From the NCBI GenBank assembly GCA_025966435.1, contig JAICRQ010000107.1, positions 1-9,138 of the forward strand: a stretch of DNA of 9,138 nt. Direction: 5' to 3'. Origin of the DNA: Anaerolineales bacterium (GTDB lineage: Bacteria > Chloroflexota > Anaerolineae > Anaerolineales > Villigracilaceae). Made by a program: the position numbers and the translations under genes. The notes beneath the pieces are model-generated. The model made no database searches, was not told the origin of the DNA, and worked only from the letters and a program-made list of their open reading frames with translations. Of the stretch, positions 1-5,999 are shown one piece after another; within the stretch, counting starts at the first letter, position 1, and the number at the start of each line of letters is the position of its first letter.

Positions 1-1
1 C

Positions 2-391
2 GCTGTAATCAATTATCCGAATGAATATCCCTACACGCGTGTGACGGAATTCAAACACCTGACTGGGCAAACGCATGCGAAGACAACACTGGTCTATGAA
101 TATCCGACAGCGAGTGGCGATCCGTATTATCCTATCCCGCGACCTGAAAACGCTCAGTTATATGCCCGTTATCAGACACTAGCGGCTCAAAAACAAGGCG
201 TTCATTTTGCCGGTCGTCTGGCAACTTATAAGTACTACAACATGGATCAGGTCGTAGCGCAAGCACTCACCCTCTACAGCAAACTCCAAGGACTAGAGCG
301 AACAAAAGCTGCCAGCGAATATACGTTGCATTATGTGCCAGTAAAACTATCGGAAACAGGGAAGAAAGGATCATCTTCCCTGGGAGCCTAA
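2..391 (+). CDS. glf: UDP-galactopyranose mutase, C-terminal part (5' end outside window)
   Basis: The frame is open from base 2 to the TAA at 389-391, so about 129 C-terminal residues are visible; the GTG at 41 is only an internal valine codon. The product is recognised as UDP-galactopyranose mutase, a flavoenzyme that interconverts UDP-galactopyranose and UDP-galactofuranose in the cytoplasm and supplies Galf for surface glycans. Seen in the sequence: an early stretch reading VINYPNEYPYTRVTEFKH, then DPYYPIPRPEN, then GRLATYKYYNMDQVVAQAL. The last matches the conserved FAD-binding C-terminal block of the family (GRL.TY.Y.DMD). The tail after this block is about 40 residues, somewhat long and polar, ending KKGSSSLGA. 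The upstream two thirds, including the N-terminal Rossmann motif, lie outside the window. A hairpin follows 43 bases after the stop. The family call is firm; whether the whole gene is intact cannot be judged. Confidence 0.88.
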   Translation, partial: AVINYPNEYPYTRVTEFKHLTGQTHAKTTLVYEYPTASGDPYYPIPRPENAQLYARYQTLAAQKQGVHFAGRLATYKYYNMDQVVAQALTLYSKLQGLERTKAASEYTLHYVPVKLSETGKKGSSSLGA

Positions 392-433
392 CTAAAACCG
401 AATGTTGGTAAGTTCTGCCTGCCTTTAGAAGAA

Positions 434-473
434 TAAGCCGGGATTGAATCCTTGTGGCTTCAATCCCGGCTTA
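434..473 (+). terminator. Hairpin terminator candidate after glf
   Basis: A perfect 15-bp inverted repeat (TAAGCCGGGATTGAA at 434-448 and its complement at 459-473) encloses a 10-base loop. It lies 43 bases after the glf stop and before the promoter of the next gene. There is no strong T-run after the stem, only TTATCT, so it is a weaker intrinsic terminator or an RNA 3'-end stabiliser. Its core sequence is shared with the hairpin at 1807-1851. Confidence 0.65.
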
Positions 474-536
474 TCTAGTGAATCATGGGAGGATAAACAT
501 TGTGGCATTTTCCGTACATAAAAAAAACATTAGTAA

Positions 537-566
537 TTGATGGAACACTTTCTCCTCTTTTATAAT
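537..566 (+). promoter_or_regulatory. Sigma70-type promoter for the GH1-like gene
   Basis: A perfect -10 hexamer TATAAT (561-566) is preceded, at 18 bases, by TTGATG (537-542), which matches the -35 consensus at four of six positions. The surrounding 481-600 region is AT-rich. The predicted transcription start near 573 gives a leader of about 40 bases before the TTG start at 615. It lies downstream of the glf hairpin, so the hydrolase is probably transcribed separately from glf. This is a reading by eye; no promoter model was run. Confidence 0.55.
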
Positions 567-604
567 TATTCTTGCAAGTATTGCGGATAACCAACATTTG
601 TTAC

Positions 605-608
605 GGAG
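605..608 (+). promoter_or_regulatory. Ribosome binding site supporting a TTG start
   Basis: GGAG at 605-608, within GGAGAGAG, lies six bases before the TTG at 615. It supports this rare start codon; no ATG or GTG start fits the conserved N-terminus better. Confidence 0.6.
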
Positions 609-614
609 AGAGTT

Positions 615-1751
615 TTGAGCCTATTTGATTCGTTTTTCCTGGCAGGTTTTGAGTCTGCCTGCCACATCAATCGGACTGGACAGCGTCTGAATATGCTACA
701 GTGCACGCAGCACGACTGCCAGGTGTCCAGCGATTACGAGTTGCTGCGAAGTTTCAACATCCGAACGGTCCGTGATGGGACGTGCTGGCCGCTCATTGAA
801 CGAGAGGGCACATTTGATTTTTCGTCCCTTGCCCCTATGGTAGAAGCCGCTAACCGGCATGATATGCAGGTGATTTGGAATGTGCTCCATTACGGCTGCC
901 CCGACGATGTAGATATCTTTTCGCCATCCTTCGTGGATCGTTTTGCGAGATATTGCACCGCCCTGGCACGCTACATCGATGACTCTACAGATCGGGTACC
1001 CTTTTATACACCCATCAATGAAATTTCTTTTCTTGCCTGGGCGGCGGGAGATGTGGGATATATCCATCCCTTTGAGATCGGGCGAGGGCTGGAGTTAAAG
1101 CGTCAGTTGATTCGAGCGGCCATCGCGGGGATCGAAGCGATCTGGCAGGTAAATCCACGAGCACGCATCGTGCAAGTGGAACCGGTCATTCACGTCATTC
1201 CTCCGCACAATCGTCCTGACCTGGCAGAGCGCGCCGCCGCGCAACGCGCCGGCCAATTTGAAGCCTGGGATATGATGATTGGTCAGGTAGAGTCTGGGCT
1301 GGGCGGCCAACCGAAATATTTGGATGTTATGGGACTTAACTATTATCACTCCAACCAGTGGGAGCATCCCGACGTGCGGCTTCGTTGGGAAGATAACCCG
1401 CGCGATGAGCGTTGGGTTCCTCTGCACCAATTGCTGGATGAAGTGTACCAGCGCTATCAACGTCCGCTTTTTATTGCGGAAACCAGTCATTTTGGTATTG
1501 GACGAGGACCATGGCTCCGGGAGGTCGCCGATGAAGTCAGACAAGCCATCATCCAGGGAGTGCCCATCGAAGGCGTAACCATTTATCCCATTATTGACCG
1601 GCCCGACTGGGATAATCTTGATCATTGGCATAACAGTGGGCTGTGGGATCTCGTCCCCGATGAGCAGGGTGTATTACACCGTGTCCTCAATGAAGATTAC
1701 GCAGCCGTGTTGCAGGAAATTTTGCAGGAGGATTTGATTCCTACACGATAG
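615..1751 (+). CDS. Clan GH-A / GH1-like glycoside hydrolase
   Basis: A 378-residue soluble protein with no signal peptide or membrane segment, so it is probably cytoplasmic. It reads as a retaining (beta/alpha)8-barrel hydrolase resembling beta-glucosidases. The Asn-Glu pair in TPINEIS (N135, E136) fits the acid/base at the end of strand 4, and the Glu in FIAETSHFG (E289) fits the nucleophile of strand 7. Other barrel-like blocks are RTVRDGTCWPLIEREGTFDF (about 51-70), VIWNVLHYGCP (86-96) and MGLNYY (239-244). It is shorter than classical GH1 enzymes (about 450 residues), and the motifs PINEIS and ETSHFG depart from the GH1 forms TFNEP and TENG. It is therefore a divergent branch, and the substrate is unknown. 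Start: TTG with a good ribosome binding site. It follows glf, which may point to a Gal-containing glycan, but that is inference. Alternative: another GH-A family, including proteins annotated only as family 1 glycosylhydrolase. Confidence 0.75.
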   Translation: MSLFDSFFLAGFESACHINRTGQRLNMLQCTQHDCQVSSDYELLRSFNIRTVRDGTCWPLIEREGTFDFSSLAPMVEAANRHDMQVIWNVLHYGCPDDVDIFSPSFVDRFARYCTALARYIDDSTDRVPFYTPINEISFLAWAAGDVGYIHPFEIGRGLELKRQLIRAAIAGIEAIWQVNPRARIVQVEPVIHVIPPHNRPDLAERAAAQRAGQFEAWDMMIGQVESGLGGQPKYLDVMGLNYYHSNQWEHPDVRLRWEDNPRDERWVPLHQLLDEVYQRYQRPLFIAETSHFGIGRGPWLREVADEVRQAIIQGVPIEGVTIYPIIDRPDWDNLDHWHNSGLWDLVPDEQGVLHRVLNEDYAAVLQEILQEDLIPTR

Positions 1752-1806
1752 TAAGGATTTCTGATGGAGCAAATTTGCGAATAAGCAACCACAGATGCAC
1801 GATCCA

Positions 1807-1851
1807 TATCAAAACAATCCCGGTTGAATCTACGCCGGGATTGTTTTGATA
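1807..1851. terminator. Bidirectional hairpin terminator between convergent genes
   Basis: A perfect 17-bp stem (TATCAAAACAATCCCGG at 1807-1823, complement at 1835-1851) has an 11-base loop. The stem carries AAAAC on its 5' side and GTTTT on its 3' side, so a U-rich 3' arm forms when it is read in either direction. It lies 56 bases after the GH1-like stop and 80 bases beyond the GH43 stop on the other strand, as expected for a shared terminator. Confidence 0.8.
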
Positions 1852-1930
1852 ATTAGGAATGCTTCCAATTCAGGACGTATCCGGCTTGGTGCGCTAGCTC
1901 GGGAGCAGTTGGGTTTGATGGATCAGGCAA

Positions 1931-2878
1931 TTAAGTTATGGTTTGCGGCGTCCAAGTGGGACCGTGGACGATGGGCTTCCCGTTGACCCAGTCGAACTTA
2001 TCGATACACATCCGGCGAGCGGTCATGCCGGGATCCCAGGCGTGGTAGACAATATATTCCTGATCACTATCTGGCGAGGTTGTAAAAGAGTTGTGCCCCG
2101 GCCCAATGACGCGACCTGGCACAGAGCGTAACAACACCTGCTGGTGAGTGGATGGCAGAGAATAAGGGCCGATTACATGATCTGCAACTACATAGGAGAT
2201 CCCATAATTATCCTGTTCCCATGCGCCTCCACTGAAAAAACAGTAATAACGATTGTTATGGAGGCGAAGCGCTGCGCCTTCAATCGTGTACCAATCATAG
2301 ACAGCACCATACATAGAACGCTGGGCTTTGAACAATTGCCAGTCGGCATGAGGGCGAATCACCACACGGGGTTCACCGGCAAGTGTGCACATGTCCAGCA
2401 GCCGGTCGACGACAATTCCGGTTCCGACGCGGTATGGATCGTCTAGGGTCAGAAAATCTTGTGAATAAAATAGATACCATTGTCCATCCGAATCCTGAAA
2501 TGGATGGGCATCGATCGTGAAGGGTTGATCTGGCACCAATACTTTTCCCGCGTCCTGAAAAGGCCCCAGTGGACTTGTGTGAGTTGCCACTCGCAGTTGG
2601 TGATCTTTCCCGTCAATGCCATGTGCTGAGTAATACATGTAAAAAACCCCGTCCTGATGGGCCACTTCGGGCGCCCAAAATTCATCCCCTCCCGACGGGA
2701 TTAGGGACCAGCCATTTTGCTTCCAGTTCACTAGATCAGCCGACTGTAAAACGGGAAAAGGCCATCCTTCCGGGGAAAGAGATCCGGTTCCGTAAGCATA
2801 GTAGTAGCCCTCATGCTGCAAAACAAACGGATCGGCCATATATTGATCAAAAACAGGGTTCTTGTAGTGGGTACGCAT
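1931..2878 (-). CDS. Glycoside hydrolase family 43 (arabinofuranosidase/xylosidase type)
   Basis: A 315-residue single-domain protein that matches the GH43 five-bladed propeller. The catalytic triad is visible: general base D16 in MADPFVL, the pKa-modulating D123 in TIDAHPF, and general acid E200 in TIEGAAL. The supporting blocks YYYAYGTG (25-31), EFWAPEV (66-72), GPGHNS (259-264; H262) and YHAWDPG (278-284) are typical of the family. GH43 enzymes are inverting and usually remove alpha-L-arabinofuranose or beta-xylose from plant polysaccharide fragments; some act on galactans or galactofuranosides. No signal peptide is seen, so it probably acts inside the cell on imported oligosaccharides. 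The length fits a catalytic domain without an accessory binding module. The ATG start lies close to the first conserved block; the ribosome binding site is weak (AAGGAT about 16 bases upstream). It is divergent from galK across 223 bases. Exact substrate is not readable from sequence. Confidence 0.85.
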   Translation of the reverse strand: MRTHYKNPVFDQYMADPFVLQHEGYYYAYGTGSLSPEGWPFPVLQSADLVNWKQNGWSLIPSGGDEFWAPEVAHQDGVFYMYYSAHGIDGKDHQLRVATHTSPLGPFQDAGKVLVPDQPFTIDAHPFQDSDGQWYLFYSQDFLTLDDPYRVGTGIVVDRLLDMCTLAGEPRVVIRPHADWQLFKAQRSMYGAVYDWYTIEGAALRLHNNRYYCFFSGGAWEQDNYGISYVVADHVIGPYSLPSTHQQVLLRSVPGRVIGPGHNSFTTSPDSDQEYIVYHAWDPGMTARRMCIDKFDWVNGKPIVHGPTWTPQTIT

Positions 2879-3089
2879 ACTTGTAATTCTCTACATCCTT
2901 ATCTTAATCGGATTTTCGGACACAGTTTGGGCGGTTGAGAAATCTATTTTACCGGTTGTTCTGTATCCCACGATGACAAAATTGCAATCAAGGGAAACAA
3001 CGCAGGTATGTTTCTGTGGCAAGGAACGATTTATCGTGTATCATAGCCACACACATCCTGCAAACACCGCCGCCGATTCTTCCATTGAT

Positions 3090-3093
3090 GGAG
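3090..3093 (+). promoter_or_regulatory. Ribosome binding site that decides the galK start
   Basis: GGAG at 3090-3093, within GATGGAG, lies eight bases before the ATG at 3102. The upstream in-frame ATG at 2973 has no comparable site, so 3102 is preferred. The 223-base gap to the divergent GH43 gene shows no convincing -35/-10 pair for galK. Confidence 0.6.
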
Positions 3094-3101
3094 TCACCTT
3101 C

Positions 3102-4280
3102 ATGTTCGACAGCCTTCACGAAATCGCCGTCGCAAAATTTCGGGAACGCTTTGGCGAAGCCCCTGCCCATGTCGTTCGCGCGCCGGGACGCGTCAACCTG
3201 CTGGGCGAGCATGTGGATTACAACGACGGGTTCGTCCTGCCGATCGCGATCGATCGCGCCACGTGGCTGGCATTCTCTCCCAGTAAGACTGATCAGACTA
3301 CGCTTACCGCAGCAGATTTGATCGAGGAGGTTTCGTTTCATCCCGAAACGCTTTCTGCCAAAACAGATGCGGAAGGCAAGCCCTTGCCTGCATGGGCGGT
3401 GTATCCTGCCGGGGTGATGTGGGCATTGAAGGAAGCGGGACTTGAGACACCTGCTCTCAAAGGACTCTATACCTCCGATGTGCCGCAAGGCGCCGGGGTA
3501 AGCTCTTCCGCTTCGGTGGAGATGGCATTCGTCCTTGCCTGGCAAACGCTTGGGGGATGGAGTCTCCCGCCTATGGAGCGCGCCCTGCTCGGTCAGAAAG
3601 CGGAAAACAAATACGTTGGCGTCAATAGCGGCATCATGGACCAATTTGCCAGCGCCTGCGGGGAACAGGACCGCCTTCTATATCTCGATTGTCGTTCCCT
3701 GGAATGGCATACTCTGCCGTTGCCGCAAGAGGTTGCCATTATCATTGCGGATACCAAGATGCGCCGCACGCTGACCTCCGGTGAGTACAACAAGCGCCGG
3801 GCGGATTGTGAGGAAGCAGTGCGCATCCTCAGTGGAACATTACCGGGCATTCAATCTTTGCGTGATGTCCCTGTGAAAACTTTCAATCAGCATGCTGTTC
3901 GATTACCGGAGCAGGTCGAGAAGCGGGCACGTCACGTTGTGGAGGAGATCGAGCGAACGCAGCGCGCCATCCCTTTGCTTGAACAGGGAGATATGGCTGA
4001 GTTTGGCAACCTCCTTAATCAGTGTCATGCCAGCTTACGTGACTTGTATGAGGTTTCCATTCCCGAGCTGGACGTCATGGTCGAGATTGCGCAGGACCTG
4101 CCGGGTTGTTACGGGGCGCGTCTTACGGGAGCCGGGTTCGGCGGATGCACAGTCAACCTGGTGGCGCGGGAGCAAGCTACCGCGTTTTCCAGCGCCCTCG
4201 CCCTAGGATACGAAACGGAAACAGGTTTCCCGCCCGAGATCTATATTTGTTCTGCGAGCAAAGGGGCAGAGCTCATCTGA
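3102..4280 (+). CDS. galK: Galactokinase
   Basis: A 392-residue GHMP-family sugar kinase that phosphorylates alpha-D-galactose to galactose-1-phosphate with ATP, the first committed step of the Leloir pathway in the cytoplasm. All three family signatures are present: the galactose-binding GRVNLLGEHVDYNDG (29-43, R30 corresponding to the catalytic Arg), the ATP-binding PQGAGVSSSAS (128-138), and the C-terminal GARLTGAGFGGCTVNLV (338-354). The catalytic Asp is D180 in SGIMDQFAS. The frame extends upstream to an ATG at 2973, which would add 43 residues (Cys/His-containing, unlike any galactokinase N-terminus I know). The start at 3102 has a good ribosome binding site and gives the normal family length. 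It is followed 45 bases later by a transporter gene and then gluconokinase, probably one operon. No galT or galE is visible in the window. Confidence 0.95.
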   Translation: MFDSLHEIAVAKFRERFGEAPAHVVRAPGRVNLLGEHVDYNDGFVLPIAIDRATWLAFSPSKTDQTTLTAADLIEEVSFHPETLSAKTDAEGKPLPAWAVYPAGVMWALKEAGLETPALKGLYTSDVPQGAGVSSSASVEMAFVLAWQTLGGWSLPPMERALLGQKAENKYVGVNSGIMDQFASACGEQDRLLYLDCRSLEWHTLPLPQEVAIIIADTKMRRTLTSGEYNKRRADCEEAVRILSGTLPGIQSLRDVPVKTFNQHAVRLPEQVEKRARHVVEEIERTQRAIPLLEQGDMAEFGNLLNQCHASLRDLYEVSIPELDVMVEIAQDLPGCYGARLTGAGFGGCTVNLVAREQATAFSSALALGYETETGFPPEIYICSASKGAELI

Positions 4281-4312
4281 TCTGCTTTCAGCGAAACAAT
4301 TCCACCGACAGG

Positions 4313-4318
4313 TAAAAT
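4313..4318 (+). promoter_or_regulatory. TAAAAT -10-like box immediately before the transporter start
   Basis: TAAAAT at 4313-4318 matches the -10 consensus at five of six positions and ends seven bases before the ATG at 4326. A transcript starting at the usual distance would begin at or beside the start codon (leaderless). No good -35 hexamer is visible at 16-18 bases, and no strong ribosome binding site precedes this ATG. The motif may be chance; confidence is low. Confidence 0.3.
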
Positions 4319-4325
4319 AGACCTG

Positions 4326-5237
4326 ATGACTTCCCAACTAAAATCGTTCATCAGAATTTACGGCAAGGTCTTTGGCTTGCTGGCAACCATGGCACTCGGC
4401 GCTTTCTTCCCGCAAGCCCATGTTTTTTCCATCCTGATTCAATATTTGTTGATGGGGATGTTGTTCTTATCCTTCCTGGATATTAAGTTCACACCGCAGA
4501 CCTTTCAAAAAAGTGTTCTATGGGTTTTGCTCGCAAACCTGGCAGTCGCGTTCCTCAGTTATGTTCTGTTGATCTCCTTTGGCAGCACCTTTGCATTGAC
4601 AGCTTTCATGACGGCGATCGCGCCGACCGCGATTGCCGCCCCAGTCATTATGAGTTTTATCCGCGGAGAAATCGAATACGTCATTGCTGCCGTGCTCGTG
4701 ACGAATCTATCCAGCGCTATCGTGATCCCCGTGACGTTACCGTTCCTGCTCGGCGCCGAAACACAGCTGCAGATTTCCGTCTGGGAAGTGTTGCAGCCCG
4801 TGCTGGTTGTAATGTTCGTGCCGCTGCTTCTCGGGCAAGCCGCTTCCTACTTGCCTTCTGCGACACAAGGGTTTCTTCGTAAGGGAAAACAATTCTCGTT
4901 TGTGATTTGGCTGATCAATCTGTTTCTTATCAGCGCTAACGCCTCCAATTTTCTTCGCAAGGAAGACGCCGGTTCCCTCTCCACGCTGGTCGTCATCGCG
5001 CTGATCTCCCTGATGCTATGTATTGTCAATTTCGGGCTGGGCGCGCTGCTAGGTGGGAAGCAGAACTGGCAAGAAGCCAGCCAATCTCTCGGGCAAAAGA
5101 ATCTCTCTTTCGTCATCTGGATCGCCCTGACCTTTATCAATCCGCTGGTGGCGATGGGACCCACATTCTACATTTTGTACCATCACCTGTATAACTCGTG
5201 GTCGATCTACCGCTTCGAGAAACGGCGCAACGGGTGA
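4326..5237 (+). CDS. Bile acid:sodium symporter (BASS/SBF) family membrane transporter
   Basis: A 303-residue, strongly hydrophobic protein with about nine or ten membrane segments, the usual size of the SBF/BASS family. Visible segments include about 12-30, 35-52, 63-84, 89-111, 117-141, 154-174, 189-206, 218-242 and 260-287. Two features match the crossover helices of the family: a Pro/Ala-rich stretch TAIAPTAIAAPVIMS (96-110), and GQKNLSFVIW (256-265) near the C-terminal core. The segment LVTNLSSAIVIPVTLPF (124-140) is also typical. Family members move bile acids, pyruvate, ketopantoate and other organic acids, usually with Na+. The substrate is not readable here. The gene lies 45 bases after galK, and its TGA is shared with the start of gluconokinase, which suggests a sugar acid such as gluconate as cargo; this is inference only. 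The C-terminus is short and basic (RFEKRRNG), likely cytoplasmic. Confidence 0.78.
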   Translation: MTSQLKSFIRIYGKVFGLLATMALGAFFPQAHVFSILIQYLLMGMLFLSFLDIKFTPQTFQKSVLWVLLANLAVAFLSYVLLISFGSTFALTAFMTAIAPTAIAAPVIMSFIRGEIEYVIAAVLVTNLSSAIVIPVTLPFLLGAETQLQISVWEVLQPVLVVMFVPLLLGQAASYLPSATQGFLRKGKQFSFVIWLINLFLISANASNFLRKEDAGSLSTLVVIALISLMLCIVNFGLGALLGGKQNWQEASQSLGQKNLSFVIWIALTFINPLVAMGPTFYILYHHLYNSWSIYRFEKRRNG

Positions 5238-5725
5238 AGACGGGCTTTATCATCGTGATGGGGGTGGCAGGCTCCGGTAAGACGACCGTGGGAGAGTTGC
5301 TCGCGCAGCGCCTGGGATGGAATTTTTACGACGCGGATGCATTTCACCCCGCTGATAACATCGCAAAAATGGCGAATGGAACTCCTCTGAACGACGCCGA
5401 CCGCGCCCCGTGGCTGGCTGCACTCCACGCCTTGATTTCGACCTCCCTGAAAGAGAACCGACCCGCTGTATTAGCCTGCTCGGCACTTAAGGAAAACTAC
5501 CGTCAGGAATTGTTGAGGGAAAATGAAGGTGTGCAGTTCATCTATCTCAAGGGCAGCTATGACCTCATCTGGTCACGCATCTCTAGTCGGAAAGACCATT
5601 ACATGAAACCGCAAATGCTCCAGAGCCAGTTTGAGGCTCTGGAAGAACCGGCGGACGCCTGGACGTTCGATGTAACCCTCCCCGTGTCTGAAATTGTGGA
5701 TGGAATTGTCCAACTAGTCGAGTGA
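5234..5725 (+). CDS. gntK: Gluconokinase, GntK type
   Basis: A 163-residue P-loop kinase that phosphorylates D-gluconate to 6-phosphogluconate, feeding the pentose phosphate or Entner-Doudoroff routes. Seen: Walker A GVAGSGKT (10-17), DADAFHP (33-39), ACSALKENYR (81-90), YLKGSYDLIWSRISSRKDHY (104-123), and the family signature MKPQMLQSQFEALEEP (124-139). Length agrees with the small GntK family (about 160-175). Start choice: the GTG at 5234 overlaps the transporter TGA by four bases (GTGA), a common translational-coupling arrangement. It places the P-loop at residue 10, as in relatives. An upstream in-frame GTG at 5198 would add 12 residues with no family support. No clear ribosome binding site precedes 5234, which fits coupling. 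A hairpin follows 66 bases after the stop. Small P-loop kinases such as shikimate kinase were considered, but the LLxSQFxxLEEP block is specific to gluconokinase. Confidence 0.93.
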   Translation: MKTGFIIVMGVAGSGKTTVGELLAQRLGWNFYDADAFHPADNIAKMANGTPLNDADRAPWLAALHALISTSLKENRPAVLACSALKENYRQELLRENEGVQFIYLKGSYDLIWSRISSRKDHYMKPQMLQSQFEALEEPADAWTFDVTLPVSEIVDGIVQLVE

Positions 5726-5791
5726 TCAGTTCCCATATCTCAGAAGATAATCCCAGCACTGCTCTCTTCATCTGAAAGGAAAAACAAAATT

Positions 5792-5816
5792 ATCCCGCAG
5801 TCGTATGCTGCGGGAT
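5792..5816 (+). terminator. Hairpin terminator after the galK-transporter-gntK unit
   Basis: A 9-bp perfect stem (ATCCCGCAG at 5792-5800, complement at 5808-5816) encloses a 7-base loop. It is followed by TTACTTTGT on this strand and preceded by a run of A residues (5780-5789). It could therefore work in both directions. It lies 66 bases after the gntK stop. Confidence 0.75.
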
Positions 5817-5828
5817 TTACTTTGTATC

Positions 5829-5848
5829 ATTTTGTTAGCTTACAAAAT
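5829..5848. repeat. Short AT-rich inverted repeat
   Basis: ATTTTGT (5829-5835) and its complement ACAAAAT (5842-5848) flank a 6-base centre. It sits between the terminator and the HD-GYP gene. It could be an operator half-site pair or chance in an AT-rich spacer. No function is claimed. Confidence 0.25.
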
Positions 5849-5947
5849 AATTACCTTACCAACCTGATAAGTAATTCGTTTGGTCAGGGCACTATACTTC
5901 GTTCCAGAATTCAGTATTCACCCGACTATCAAGACTGTAAGTCAGTG

Positions 5948-5977
5948 TTGGCGGTCCCACGTAACGGGTAGTACAAC
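5948..5977 (+). promoter_or_regulatory. Possible promoter for the HD-GYP gene
   Basis: TTGGCG (5948-5953) and TACAAC (5972-5977), each four of six matches to the sigma70 hexamers, are separated by 18 bases. Transcription would begin near 5984, just ahead of the AGGA at 5991, giving a leader of about 16 bases. The pair is weak and assigned by eye. Confidence 0.3.
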
Positions 5978-5990
5978 TCCTCGTGATGGT

Positions 5991-5994
5991 AGGA
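5991..5994 (+). promoter_or_regulatory. Ribosome binding site that decides the HD-GYP start
   Basis: AGGA at 5991-5994 lies five bases before the ATG at 6000. The frame is open upstream to a TTG at 5880, but the 40 extra residues would be Cys/Trp-containing and unlike a membrane-protein N-terminus. The start at 6000 is preferred. Confidence 0.6.
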
Positions 5995-5999
5995 TCAAA

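Noticed and set aside
1943..2446. Plus-strand frames opposite the GH43 gene
   Set aside because: They lie antisense to a GH43 frame with all catalytic residues and have no family resemblance themselves.
2973..3101. N-terminal extension of galactokinase from the ATG at 2973 (43 extra residues)
   Set aside because: No ribosome binding site at 2973, and the extension is unlike galactokinase N-termini. The ATG at 3102 has GGAG eight bases upstream and gives normal length.
5198..5233. Earlier GTG start of gluconokinase at 5198
   Set aside because: It would add 12 residues without family support and a 40-base overlap with the transporter. The GTGA overlap at 5234 is the more natural coupled start.
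5880..5999. Earlier TTG start for the HD-GYP protein
   Set aside because: The 40 extra residues look like translated non-coding sequence, and AGGA correctly precedes the ATG at 6000.
5726..5999. Possible cyclic-di-GMP riboswitch before the HD-GYP gene
   Set aside because: Apart from the terminator hairpin and a short AT-rich inverted repeat, I could not find the conserved core or paired helices of known c-di-GMP riboswitches.
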